DNA of 64,000 bases from Suillus spraguei (Eukaryota > Basidiomycota > Agaricomycetes > Boletales > Suillaceae), in NCBI GenBank assembly GCA_016800925.1, contig JABCPU010000004.1:310001-374000 (forward strand), given 5' to 3'. A model generated the notes under the pieces. That model saw only the letters and a program-made list of their open reading frames with translations, had not been told where the DNA came from and made no database searches. The stretch's first letter is position 1, and each line of letters begins with the position of its first letter. Positions 23,226 through 35,665 of the stretch are shown piece after piece. Position numbers and translations under genes: made by a program.

Positions 23226-23319
23226 TGTCATATTTATTAATAGAATGCCAGGGATTGTAGAAAGCCATGTATGTGATAAGATTATAGCCGGAGTATAGGG
23301 GGAAAGAATCCGGAGGGCT
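23226..23319. repeat. Left remnant of the outer element, interrupted by gypsy-A1
   Basis: 94 bp beginning TGTCATAT and ending AATCCGGAGGGCT. The last part resembles a stretch in the LTR-B family (GATCCGAAGGGCT), suggesting an LTR-B-related repeat into which gypsy-A1 inserted. The continuation is probably 36,890 to about 37,100. Confidence 0.4.
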
Positions 23320-24274
23320 TGTCATGAATTCCAAATACAAATCATTATTCTTGCCTCAATTTCCCTAAAGCGTCTAAACCCAGTGCTAAGACAAACCCTA
23401 ACCCCATTGAAATCCTTATATCCGCTTCCATAACCAAACTCCCTGATGAAGATGAAGAGATCTTCTATGATGCTATTGGATAAGTGTTACAGTCGTATGT
23501 ACCCCTATTCATTTTCTACTTCATTTACCTTGTATATTACGTAACATGACTCTGACTCATATGCTCAACGCATCTGTACTATAGTTGCCTTCCTTCTTTG
23601 GATACGCACTTACATTCTCACACCTCTCTTGGTCCGTGCGCGCATATTGGTTTATTTAAGCACGATGTACTTGTAGTAGATTCCCTACTTTAATCTTACT
23701 GGGTTTTACCTGGAATCTCCTTCGCTTAGGTCTCCAACCTAAGTCGTCTTGAATCGTCTCTAAGTCTAAGCACTCCTTAGTCTTAGTCTCTATTCTCGTG
23801 GATACCTCTGGAACTTGTTCTTGAGGCCAGACCCTTGATCGTACTCGGAACGCGTTCCTTGTACTTTCACCTTGTCCTCTTCTGGACATTGTAAGAACCT
23901 CCCAGCAGACCGTCTGTGTCTTCTCACTGTTGCTGGTGACGCCACCCCAGTTCGTAACAATAAGATAAGATAAGATAGTGTCACGTGATCATAGAACCTT
24001 CTAGAATATGATGTCATAACTATGTCACAACTATCACATCATATGATTCTCACTTCTATTTTATGATTGGCTAGTAGTTTCAGACTCAGTTTATATCTCA
24101 GTTTCAATATGTGTATATAGTTAACTAGTTTCGTTGTAGTAGTTCTTTAGTTCAAACCTCTTGTATCTACACTGTAGCAATCCAAGACGTCCTTGCTCCT
24201 TTCTTCTCTTGTGATAACCTTTGTTTGAGTCCTAGTCTCTGCCCTTGTGATTAATTCATTTGTGGGTTGTGACA
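23320..24274 (+). repeat. 5' LTR of gypsy-A1 (interrupted by solo LTR-C)
   Basis: Starts TGTCATGAATTCC and ends GTGGGTTGTGACA. It is 475 bp once the inserted 475-bp LTR and its 5-bp duplication are removed. The first 160 bp encode the in-frame Pol tail ending DEDEEIFYDAIG, as in the other copies. The tract after the end (TTGAACTTTAGGGG) is identical in A2 and holds the presumed primer-binding region. Confidence 0.85.
23485..23959. mobile_element. Solo LTR, family C, TSD ATAAG
   Basis: 475-bp sequence TGTTACAGTCG..TTCGTAACA (TG..CA, inverted TGTTAC/GTAACA) exactly interrupting the gypsy-A1 5' LTR. ATAAG flanks it at 23,480-23,484 and 23,960-23,964. No other copy of this family is in the window. 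A 77-codon minus-strand frame inside is probably chance. Confidence 0.85.
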
Positions 24275-25051
24275 TTAGATTTGAACTTTAGGGGACTCCA
24301 ACTCGCATACCGCTGCATACTTTCTTATAGACTCCTCTTCAACGATAGTACTGTTGTAGACGACTCTTAGAAGTCTCTTATCATCTTTCTGTATGCGTCT
24401 CTAAAGGCACTAGCACTTGGAGACCAGTACAAAATGTTTCGTCTTGCCCAACCCTAAAAAGTCATGATCTTCTTCTCCTCTTTGCTCATTTGAGCGCACT
24501 TCATACCAATAGTTTTTCATAGTTAGTAGACCTCTACCAGGCCCAGCCTTACATTGCTGCTGCTAGTAGATGGTGGACGAGCAATATTAGGTGTTTGATC
24601 CATGACCTCAGTGCTGGCCCAAGACCCTGCCTGCTGAGCTCTACTATAGTTTCCTTTTATGATAACTTTTCTTCATATGATAGAAGGTCTAGTCTTCTTC
24701 TGAGTATTTAGTGGAATTGCCTTGTTGTCCAAGATAGACTGGTCGCTTGTAAGCTTCGGCTGGAAGAGCACCGTGTCCCTTGAGATAACTTTTCCCACTT
24801 GGAAGATTAAAAAAACCTTTATGATAGTTTTCCTAGTTAGTAAATAGGGAAGCACCTAGTTGGGTTGATTAAAGAACTCTTTAGGACTTGAGTATGTGGT
24901 AGATCTGATCAGATATTGGGGACCACTCAGTTTTCCATTTACGTACTTCTTTTCTCATCTCCTTTTTTGTCATCTTTCCTATTCAGGTTGACTGTTACGA
25001 CTAGTCAACCACAGACATCAGTGAATCAGGTTCCAGAATACAACTGGCACA

Positions 25052-26092
25052 ATGTCTGAACCAACCAACAACCCCGTCACCTACAATGCCGAAGAATTGG
25101 TACAATACATCTAAACCATGGTACAACAGGCACTTGCTCCAATGAACAACCAGATCAACAACTCCAAACACAGAATGGAGAGTTATCAGAGCAAAATGAA
25201 GACTTACAGGTACAACTTCGCTTGCAACAAGAAATTGCAGAAATGAAAGTGAAGGAGTCTACCAAACCTGGAGGAGCTCCCAAGATAGCTAAACCAACAG
25301 AGTTTACTGGAGAGAAAGACTCCATTGATATCAAAACATTCTTGGCACAAGTATCACTTTACCTCACCCAACACCCCAATGCAATGCAATAACAACATCT
25401 CAGTCTCCTGTTGTCTTACTTAAAGGGAAATGCTGGAAAATGGGCAGAACCTTATGTTAAGCAACAAGCTGAAGGAACATTAGTCTTCCAAGACTTCTTA
25501 GGAGAGTTCTCACACATGTTCAAAGATGAGAACAAAGAAGTGAAGGCTATTCGAGAATTAGAGACCCTTAGGCAAGGCTCTAGCACTGTTCCAGAATATG
25601 TTGCATCCTTCAAACAGAAGTCAGTATTTATGAACTTCTCAGATTACGATCTTTGCCTCAAATTCCAATCTGGTCTACAAACACAGATCAAAGAACAACT
25701 CGCTCATGTTGCGCTCAAAGACAAGAACACTTTCAACAAAATAATTGAAAGAGCAGTAGAAATTGGGCAAAACTTTGAAGAGTTGGACGCAGAGAAGGAG
25801 CAAAACACCTGGTGGACTCCCAAGTCTACCAGTGGAGTTCCTTCTTCATCAAGGGCTGGTCCCAGTAACAGATGCTATGGATGTTGACTCTGGAAGGCAA
25901 AAGAATGCTCCCAAACCGCAAGGAAAGCCTGGTGCTTTCAAATGCTATAGATGCGGTGGAGAAGGCCACATGGCTAGGATCTGTAAAGAAGTGCTGAAAC
26001 CAGTGCAAGTGAAAGCAACATCTGCCAAAGAAGAATTTGTGTCCAAATGGTTCAAGGACTGGCTGTCCTCCAAAGAAGGCAAGGGTTTTTAG
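25052..26092 (+). pseudogene. gypsy-A1 gag (broken)
   Basis: Capsid/nucleocapsid gene of gypsy-A1. Starts MSEPTNN and meets a TAA after about 20 codons; another TAA sits at MQ-stop-QHLSLL. It then reads well through the retrotransposon-gag domain (KGNAGKWAEPYVKQQ, FKDENKEVKAIRELETL, FNKIIERAVEIGQNFEELDA), loses frame near the linker, and recovers the zinc knuckle CYRCGGEGHMARICK. It ends at KGF-TAG, where pol begins in the -1 frame. Several stops are CAA to TAA changes relative to copy A2. Confidence 0.85.
26083..26089 (+). other. Candidate -1 ribosomal frameshift site, gypsy-A1 gag/pol
   Basis: Heptamer G GGT TTT, read AAG GGT TTT, then the TAG stop. The pol frame (LEGLKSES) begins one base back. 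The arrangement is identical in copy A2. Confidence 0.5.
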
Positions 26093-26553
26093 AAGGGTTG
26101 AAGTCAGAGTCTGCAGACCTAGACCCAAACAATCATTTCTCTATTCTTTCTAGTTTTTCAGATGTAACCGAGGTGTATATATGATCCAAATCAGAGCATT
26201 TTTATATTCCAGTTACACTGAAAGGAAAGAACAGACAAGCAGACATAAAAGCACTTGTGGATTGCAGTGCATCAACATTATTTATAAGTGAAAGATTTGT
26301 GAAGAACAATGATGTCCAGTGTTGTAAATTATTGTGTCCCATACCAGTCAAGAACATTGATGGCTCCTTAAATGCTGTGAGATCTATGACTCAATTCGCT
26401 GAAATAGGACTAAAGATTGGAGATCATGAAGAAGACAAAGCAGCCTTCATGGTTACAGATCTAGGAAGCGATGATGTCATTATCAGTATAGATTGGCTAA
26501 GGTACCATAATCCAGAGATTGATTGGAACGCAGGACAATTTGCTCTTACATGA

Positions 26554-28140
26554 TGACACGCACCAAACTGGTCTGGTGCATGGCTGACTAAGCACTACTG
26601 CAGCTGAAAAATAGTACCAGGACTATAATAGCTTAGTGTTCCTCTATTCAGAAATCAATCCATGACACAGAATCAAAAGTTTCTTTTTGCTCGTAAAAGT
26701 TTGCTTATTATTTCTAATTCATTTTTCATGGGTGTGTTTATGTATGTTTGGCTACAGAAACTACTTCATAAGATTCCCACAGATGTCAGGTGACCCCAGC
26801 AAAATAATTACATAGAGTTACCCTGCAGAGAAACTCATGAAACACATTATGATTCACTTGCGTCATTTTTATGCATCTACAAAAAAGTGCAGATTTATGC
26901 TTCAAATATTACATAATTGATATTCCTCCTAGGATAGCCACTAATAGTCACCTGATCTCAAATTTATGCATAGCCATCAATATCCCACATGACTTCTTCT
27001 CACACCCTTGAGCATATTACAAATCAACTATGACAATATTCAATAAATAGGGTAGGTCAGCACCCCTACAAAATGTGGGAAAACAGTAGCATAGCCATTC
27101 ATTTTGTCTATATAAGACCCACCTTTTTGTCAATAAAAGAGAGATTTTTCTCCCCCTCAGAAATATAACTGAGAGTGAAGAGTGACTAGCACTATCAGCA
27201 CACTGTCAAGAACATTGTCAACAACAGTAAGATTGGAAGTCTACTCTGTGAGATAGCACTACCTTGAGCTCACTGTGCTCAACAACTAGCAAGACCCTGA
27301 GCTCACTGTGTCTGACAACCAGCAAGACAACAAATCTTTTTTCTTTGACAAATTCATTCTAGTTTCTTTCATCATCTTCCTCTCTGTTTTTCTGTCTCTG
27401 TTGTCTGTTTCCTTGCTTCTGTTTCTTTTGATTCTTTCTCTTTTCTTCTTTTCTTTGATTACTAGTCTCTCTCTCTCTTTCAAAGTTTGTTGGTGCTAAG
27501 TGTCCTTGTGTTTCTGATATTTGTGTTGTCTCTTTAGTCCATCTAAGGCCAGAGTAGCTTAGTGGGAGAGACTTCAGAAGTTGATAGCAACACTCTATCT
27601 TGCACATCTGAGTAGCGATACTGAGTTGAGGTCTTCACTGACTGATAGACTCTAGTTATTGAAAGGGGACTTGGTATTGAAATCCAAGGACATCCGTTCC
27701 TGCTAACTGCTTAATGCTCATAGTGAGTTCCTTGGCAGCAGGTTCAATAGTAAGCTAGAGATCTCTGAAGTAGTGACTAGTCTTGACTGGGGATTCTACC
27801 TGCTTGTCTGAGAAGGTGATTGTTGTAACTTCCCACAAATTCTGGTAGCACAGTTGTTGCAAAACACCTGCATTCCATCAGAGAGAGTGATTTGGCCAGT
27901 TATTTTTGTTTCTTAGTTTGTTTGACTTCTGTGTTTTTCTTTGAAGTTTAGTTGTTTCGAGAATCTTTGTCATTGTCCAAGAGTTTGCTGATCTCACAGA
28001 ATTGACTCATTTGCTGACCGTAGCCTGGGGAACGTAAACAGCCACCCATGTACAACCACATTATCAGTCATTGGTATTTGTCTGAATCACTGACTGTGGA
28101 GATATTTGGTTTTATAGGTCTTTATCTATCTAAGAAGACA
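26554..28140. mobile_element. Long LTR-like insertion, family F copy 1, TSD ATGA
   Basis: 1,587 bp TGACACG..AGAAGACA interrupting gypsy-A1; copy A2 shows the uninterrupted sequence. ATGA is duplicated (26,550-26,553 and 28,141-28,144). It has TG..CA ends, a small hairpin GCACCA/TGGTGC near the left end, a TATAAGA and AATAAAAG promoter-like tract at 27.11-27.15 kb, and no coding signal. It shares both ends with 29,318-30,725. Probably a long solo LTR of a group making 4-bp duplications. Confidence 0.65.
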
Positions 28141-28278
28141 ATGATGCCCAGTTAAGTGTGAGACTAAAAAAGACAAAAGACAAAAAATAGAGAAAAATGT
28201 AAAACCCAAAAACAGGGTGACTTGCCAGATCTGATTCCCATGGAAGAGGAAGATGATGATGACGGCATGGCGAAGAAG

Positions 28279-29047
28279 TGTTAAGACTGTACTCAAGGGT
28301 AGAGAGATCCGAAGGGCTTTGGCCTCAGTTCATGCACTGTGCCCCTTTCTCGAGTAATGCCCCTTATTTCAGGGAGGAGTTCTTCGTCCGAAGACCCGGA
28401 AGGAGTTGCGTGACGGATCCGGGTGTCCGAAGGTGTCGGATATGATATGTCCGAAGGTTATTCGGAACATAAGGAGAGGACAGAGATTAAGGCTAGTTTC
28501 GGAACGAGTTCCTAACTAGAAACTAACGGAGATAGACTATCCGAAGATAGAGTCGGAGATATAGACTATAGGAATCAATCCTAAGTCTCGGAAGGTGACC
28601 TAAAGCAGAAAGTGGCTCAAGTCCGGAGGAGGCAGAATGAGTAGAATCTAAGATGATATTCAAACTAAGGTTCTACGGAGATCTACAAGTGGTTTATATA
28701 CTGTAAGTATCTAAGATGGATAATCAGCAAGTCCGGGACCGAGGGCTATGTACGAAGTGTAACGGAAGTCTATTAGTTAATGCACAGTGGATCAGTAAGC
28801 ATGAATCGGAAATGAACACAGGAAATGGATCAGTAACACAGGACGGAAATATAAACAGCTGGAATACCGGAAACAGGAGGAATGACGAAAGGAGATAGAC
28901 ACAGATATACACAAGGGAGTTAAGGTGCGAGAAGTGAGCACATTCGGATGGGTGGTCCGGGCAGGATCTGTGGACCGGATGGATATGGAATTGATCGGAT
29001 CTGATCGGATATGGTCGGATCTGAGATTAGAAGTATGGTATATGACA
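28279..29047 (-). mobile_element. Solo LTR-B, TSD AGAAG
   Basis: 769 bp TGTTAAGACTG..GTATATGACA, the reverse orientation of the LTR that flanks gypsy-B. AGAAG is repeated exactly at 28,274-28,278 and 29,048-29,052. Its removal restores the gypsy-A sequence seen in copy A2. Confidence 0.92.
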
Positions 29048-29317
29048 AGAAGAGGGCGATGGTTGAAGAAATAGAAGATGAAGATAGTCCAAAGAATGAA
29101 TGGATTAGATATAAAGCTTCTATCGCCATGGAGCAGAAAGTAGCAGAGGAAGCTACTAAGAAGAAGAAGTCTGTAGAAGAAATGGTTCCAGACTGGCTTC
29201 ACGATTACCTGGGTGTATTCTCAGAAGAGGAATCAAAGAGATTTCCTGAACGAAAGAAGTGGGATCATGTGATAGATCTCAAAGATGAGAATGATCTTCC
29301 ACCGAATGCGAAACCGT

Positions 29318-30725
29318 TGACATACACGAAACCTGTTTCGAGCATGGTCATGAAGATATAGTGTATACTTTATAGGCTTAAGATACTTGGGAGTATAGTT
29401 CTAAATTTCTAATACCTTATGATAGTTTTTGTACTACAGATTAAAGGGCAAATGAATTAATGGCATAGTTTTATGACTTATCCTTGCCATGAAACTGTGT
29501 CAAAACCCTTAATCATGTATGACTAAGCAATTTCCCACACCTTTCAGAGTTTTTTCATACATTTTCCTACCGTTCTATCAAAGTTGACTGAGTTAGCATT
29601 TTGTAAATCAAATATTTAAATGAATAATAGTCAATATAGATTATGCAATGGACTAATCACCAGTATTTGTGTTGTTGAATGTTTTTGAATGTGATGTGCT
29701 GTTTGTGAAATCTTTGAATGTGATGTGTTGTTTATGTTGTTATATGTTTGGACTAGTTCCGAAGTTTTGGTAGCCAATTGGTGGACTTTAGGATGACTAA
29801 GCAAAGTGAGTCATAATGAGTCATATGGAGTCATTTCACGTGTGACTCATATTGAGTCATGATGAGTCATATTACCTTATTTAGTTAGTAGCACAGCCAC
29901 ATCTATAGTAGTATATAAAGGGACCACTTTTCCCCTCTGAGCAATAAGAAACATATTACCATTATTACTGAGAATTGGTGTGAACATCTGAGTGAATATT
30001 AGTTTATTCTCTCACTTTCTTTGTCACTGTTTCCCACGATGTTTTGACCATCTGAGATATGATCTTTACATTCTTTAATTGCACTAGCTAGCACACGGTT
30101 GTTAGTCATCTAGTGTAGTTCTGCTTCATTCTCTTTATTGACACAGGAAACCATTTCTGTGGGGAGAATTATTGTATTTTCATTGATTGAGTGACGACAA
30201 ATAGGACTTATACTTTATTCAATAATATTAAGAACCTGGTTAGCTTTAAGACTACATCAAGAGGGTGTACTCTGTTCTGATTCTGCGTCATACTCATCGT
30301 GAGTGCCTGAGCAGCAGAGAGGCTAATTTCAAGGCCACGTATTGATTGATTCAATTGTATTTGACTTCTAGTTTGCTCTCCTAGTCGTGAAAATAAGAAG
30401 TAGTCAAGATATTGTTCTGACACATTTCGTATTGTCGCTTCGTTATCTGTAGCATTGTAGCACTGCATCAAGCCAGTTAGTGGTAACTATCTTCCTAAGT
30501 TCCTGAATTCTGATCACAATAATTAGCAGATACTAACCCTGAGATTTTCCCCCACAGATCTCTACCCTTTTAGTCATTGGTAAATTGCCTGGAAAAACTG
30601 TAACTCTGTTTCTGCAACCCCCAATGAGCACCACATTATCAACCATTGGAATTTGTCTGAACCATTGACTGTGGAAGGATTGTGAAATCTGGTGATTTAT
30701 TTGCCTTTTGCATCCTAGTAAGACA
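29318..30725. mobile_element. Long LTR-like insertion, family F copy 2, 4-bp TSD (CCGT/CTGT)
   Basis: 1,408 bp TGACATACAC..GTAAGACA inside gypsy-A1 between the linker and RT. The flanks CCGT and CTGT differ by one CpG transition. It starts with a hairpin CGAAA/TTTCG and its end resembles the end of family F copy 1 (ACCACATTATCA, TTTGTCTGAA, TGACTGTGGA). No coding region recognised. Confidence 0.6.
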
Positions 30726-30927
30726 CTGTATCCTTTGTCAGCCAAAGAGATGGACACACTGAAAGATTGGTTAAAAGCCGAAACTGCATTAGGATGTATT
30801 AGAGACTCACAATCTCCTGTTGCAGCACCTTTCTTCTTTGTGGCCAAAAAAGATGGCAAATTACGACCAGTAATGGATTATAGAAAGCTCAATGAGAAGA
30901 CAGTTAAAAATGCATACCCTTTACCGA

Positions 30928-32504
30928 TGTAAAGATACAATCTAGCCTGGGCTGTAGATGAACCACGGCCTAAACTAGTATGCGAGTCTTGCGCTCTGTC
31001 TAGTCTGCTTCACTTGCAAAGCAAGAGTGTTCGACCCTAAAGGGAATGCTAAGTTAATATAGTTCAATAATGCCCAACCTGTGGTGCAAGACTGCCGTCA
31101 GAGGTAGCGAGATGCTAGCGGTGACCTCCGGTCCATGGGAAACTAGTGGTAATACTAGTGGTAAGCGCGGGAAAGCGGTAGACAAGCAGTAGCAAAAGTG
31201 GTAAAACTGCGGTAGTGCATGTGGTAAAACTGCGGTAAGGCGTGGGAAACTGGCGGTAAAACAAGCGGTGAAGCGTAGTGATGAAGCGTGGTAAAGCGGT
31301 AAAGAGCGGTGGTGCGTGTAGCAGTAAAACAATTCTTAAGAAACAGTGACTTCAGCGAAAGACTTTATTCCATTAGAGACAGTAGTGGTGACAATTCCTA
31401 AGTACTGTGTGTACCATAGAGGGAAAAGTAAAAGTACCAGAATGTGCGAAGAGTCCTTTTTAACATGTACCGTGAATGGCCGGAATACATAGTGAGAACG
31501 GTAGCAAGATAGAGATATTTAGCTAAGTGTTAAGACTGTACTCAAGGGTAGAGAGATCCGAAGGGCTTTGGCCTCAGTTCGCGCACTGTGCCCCTTTCTC
31601 GAGTAATGCCCCTTATTTCAGGGAGGAGTTATTCGTCCGAAGACCCGGAAGGAGTTGCGTGACGGATCCGGGTGTCCGAAGGTGTCGGATATGATATGTC
31701 CGAAGGTTATTCGGAACGTAAGGAGAGGACAGAGATTAAGGCTAGTTTTGGAACGAGTTCCTAACTAGAAACTAACGGAGATAGACTATCCGAAGATAGA
31801 GTCGGAGATATAGACTATAGGAATCAATCCTAAGTCTTGGAAGGTGACTTAAAGCGGAAAGTGGCTTAAGTCCAGAGGAAACAGAATGAGTAGAATCTAA
31901 GATAATATTCGAACTAAGGTTCTACGGAGATCTACAAGTGGTTTATATACTGTAAGTATCTAAGACGGATAATCAGCAAGTCCAGGACCGAGGGCTATGT
32001 ACGAAGTGTAACGGAAGTCTATTAGTTAATGCACAGCGGATTAGTAAGCATAAATCGGAAATGAACACAGGAAAACGGATCAGTAACACAGGACGGAAAT
32101 ATACACAGCCGGAATACCGGAAACAGGAGGAATGATGAAAGGAGATAGACGCAGATATACACAAGGGAGTTAAGGTGCGAGAAGTGAGCACATTCGGATG
32201 GGTGGTCCGGGCAGGATCTGTGGACCGGACGGATATGGGATTGATCGGATCTGATCGGATATGGTCGGATCTGAGATTAGAAGTATGGTATATGACACTA
32301 AGAGGTAGATGGAAATGGAATGGACAGGAGGACATTGGTAGTGAGATTCAGTAAGGGGCAAGGATCCATGGAGCGAAAACAGTACTGGCGAAGCAAAAAG
32401 GGGTAATGCTCACTATAGGGGTTTTCTCGGTAGCTGCTGTAGGCAGTAATGAGACACTTGTGTAAAACGGCACTTTCATGGTCAGTGTGACTTTGTTCGC
32501 TACA
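30928..32504. mobile_element. Solo LTR, family E, TSD CCGA, itself interrupted by LTR-B
   Basis: TGTAAAGATAC..GTTCGCTACA (TGTA..TACA ends) inserted within the RT of gypsy-A1. CCGA is repeated at 30,924-30,927 and 32,505-32,508. Net length is about 802 bp after removing the LTR-B and its duplication. It contains a low-complexity stretch rich in GGTAAA/GCGGTA at 31.13-31.33 kb. Confidence 0.7.
31528..32297 (-). mobile_element. Solo LTR-B, TSD CTAAG
   Basis: 770 bp TGTTAAGACTG..GTATATGACA, near-identical to the 28,279 copy and in the same orientation. CTAAG is at 31,523-31,527 and 32,298-32,302. Third-level nesting: LTR-B in LTR-E in gypsy-A1. Confidence 0.92.
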
Positions 32505-33564
32505 CCGAGATCTCAAGATTTAATTGATGCTTTAACTGGTGCCACGATGTACTCCAAGATGGATGTATGATGGGGATACAATAACATTTGGATGAAAGAA
32601 GGAGATGAGTGGAAGGCAGCTTTCAAAACGCCTTTTGGTCACCATGAACCAACCGTAATGTATTTTGGGTTGATGAATTCTCCAGCAACTTTCCAGACCA
32701 TGATGAATGAAATATTATATTTAGAGATCTCATTGATGGAAAGACAGTCATTGTCTACATCAATGACATCTTGGTCTTTACAAATGGAAGTAAGGAGCAA
32801 CACCAGAAAGTCGTGTGAGAAGTACTCAAACAATTAAAAGATAACAACCTGTTCTTGAAACCAGAGAAATGTAGTTTCGAACAGTCTAAAGTCGAATTCT
32901 TAGGGTTGATCATGGAAAAAGGCAATGTGTCTATGGACCCTGTGAAAGTAGAAGGAGTATTGAAATGGCCTGTTCCCAAATGCGTAAAAGATATACAAGC
33001 ATTCATGGGCTTTGCTAACTTCTATTGAAGATTCATATTGGGGTTCTTGGATATAGCCAGACCAATGAATGATTTGTTAAGAAAAGATGTTCCATGGAAT
33101 TGGACGGAAAAGCAACAGAATGTGTTTGATGGATTAAAGAAACGATTCACAGAAGCTCTGCTCCTAGTAATGCCAGACGTTGAGAAAAAGAAAAGAATAG
33201 AGACCAATGCTTCTGATTATGCATCTGGTGCAGTACTTTCTCAACAAATGGAAGATGGACTATGGCATCCTATCACTTATTATTCAAAGTCAATGAATGA
33301 TGCAGAACAAAATTACGACATTCATGACAAAGAATTATTAGCAATCATTCAAGCATTGGAAGAGTGGAGGCACTATGTGCAGGGAGCACCTCATCCTGTG
33401 GAAATCTGGACAGATCATAAAAATCTCAAGTGTTTCATGACAAGTCAAAAGTTGACGAGCAGGCAAGCCAGATGGAGTTTGTTCCTGGCGGAGTATGAAT
33501 TTATGCTCCAACATAAGCCTGGTGTAGTCAATGATAAGGCTGATCATCTGTCTTGGAGATCAGA

Positions 33565-34333
33565 TGTCATATACCATACTTCTAATCTCAGATCTGATCA
33601 TATCCGTCCAGATCCGATCGTTTCCATATCCGTCCGGTCCACAGATCCTGTCCGGACCACCCTTCCGAATGTACTCACTTCTCGCACCTTAACTCCCTTG
33701 TGTATATCTGTGTCTATCTCCTTTCGTCATTCCTCCTGTTTCCGGTATTCTGGCTGTTTATATTTCCGTCCTGTGTTACTGATCCATTTCCTGTGTTCAT
33801 TTCCGATTCATGCTTACTGATCCGCTGTGCAATAACTAATAGACTTCCGTTACACTTCGTACATAGCCCTCGGTCCCGGACTTGCTAATTATCCGTCTTA
33901 GATACTTACTGTATATAAACCACTTGTAGATCTCCGTAGAACCTTAGTTTGAATATCATCTTAGATTCTACTCATTCTGCCTCCTCCGGACTTAAGCCAC
34001 TCTCCGCTTTAAGTCACCTTCCGAGACTTAGGATTGACTCCTATAGTCTATACCTCCGACTCTATCTTCGGATAGTCCATCTCCGTTAGTTTCTAGTTAG
34101 GAACTCGTTCCAAAACTAGCCTTAATCTCTGTCCTCTCCTTACGTTCCGAATTACCTTCGGACGTATTATATCCGACACCTTCGGACACCCAGATCCGTC
34201 ACGCAACCCCTTCCGGGTCTTCGGACGAATAACTCCTCCCTGAAATAAGGGGCATTACTCGAGAAAGGGGCACAGTGTACGAACTGAGGTCAAAGCCCTT
34301 CGGATCTCTCTACCCTTGAGTACAGTCTTAACA
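33565..34333 (+). mobile_element. LTR-B without target-site duplication, replacing 308 bp of gypsy-A1
   Basis: 769 bp TGTCATATACC..GTCTTAACA in forward orientation between the RNase H and integrase parts of gypsy-A1. The flanks TCAGA and ATGAC do not match. Copy A2 has 308 bp (51,857-52,164) between the same two points, which are absent here. Confidence 0.88.
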
Positions 34334-35665
34334 ATGACTCACCACCAGCTGGACATCCTGGACGTGCCAAAACCTTAGAATTGATTTCCAGAAACTATCG
34401 GTGGCCAATGATGACAAAGAGTGTCCATGATTAGGTAGATGGTTGTGATTATTGCAGACAAACAAAGGTCTATCCTAGTAAACCAACGGGACCTTTACAG
34501 CCAAATGAAGTTTCAGAAGGACCTTGGCAAATGATCACATGTGACCTGATTGTGGATCTACCAAAGAGTGAAGGGTGTGATAGTATTTTTGTTGTCATTG
34601 ATCGATTCACGAAACAAGTACACTTTATTCCCACCAACAAAGAAGTAGACTCAAAGGAAATTGCCAAGCTATTTTTAAAGAATGTATGGAAACATCATGG
34701 AACACAGTTTGTATCAAAATTTATGGGACAAATGTCAAAAAGATCAGGCACAAAATGGTCTGCTTTGACCGCCTATCATCCCCATACAGATGGACAAACA
34801 GAATGCATAAATCAAGAAGTTGAACAATATTTGTGCCTGTTTACCTCTTATAGACAAAATGATTGGGTATCTTGGTTGCCGATTGCAGAATTCTCGCATA
34901 ATAATGCAGTCACAGTTACTGGCCATAGCCCTTTCAAGATTCTATATGGATATAATCCAGAATTCACAATATCTCCTAATTCCAACTCCTGCATTCCTGT
35001 TGCCAATGAGAGAGTGGATCAAATGAAAGAAGCAAGAGATGATGCGGAAAATACTTTGAAACTAGTCAATGAATGAATGAAATGGTTCTATGACAAAGGA
35101 GTAAAAGATGCACCACAGTATAAAAAGGGAGACAAGGTCTGGCTAGACACAAAGAACATTAAACAATGTCGTCCAAGTCAAAAATTGTCAGATCGTCATC
35201 TTGGGCCCTTTGAAATACTAGAGAAGATTGGTGAAGTGAACTACAAATTGAAATTACTGGCAAATTATCAGATCCATCTGGTGTTCCACATTCAATTACT
35301 CACTCCATACTATGCATCTCAAATGATCCCTCATTCTCAACCCATCCGACCACCTCCTGACATAGTTGACGATCAGGAAGAATTTGTTGTAGAAGAAGTA
35401 TTAGATAGCTGTTTATTCTGAGGAAAGCTGCAATACCAAGTAAAATGGGAAGGATATCCGATAGAGGAATTGACATGGGAACCAGAAGAAAACATAAAGA
35501 ATTCCCCGGTCCTTATAGCGGAATTTCACAAAAAGAATCTCACAGCAGCTAAATCCAAAAGAATCCAAGGTTCTATACTTAATTTGGAAGATTTCAAGAA
35601 ATGGAGAGCACATAACATCAGACCTTCATACATTTGCAATGACACTCATCCTAGAGAGGGGTTAA

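Noticed and set aside
23656..23889. 77-aa basic frame on the minus strand inside solo LTR-C
   Set aside because: No second copy, no known domain, contained within a TG..CA unit with a perfect 5-bp duplication.
28724..28912. Recurrent 60-62-aa frame (MYICVYLLSS..) seen at 28.7, 33.7, 52.5 and 58.8 kb, looking like a small secreted protein
   Set aside because: It is part of LTR-B in every case; the repetition reflects LTR copies, and the hydrophobic start is just the translated U3/R sequence.
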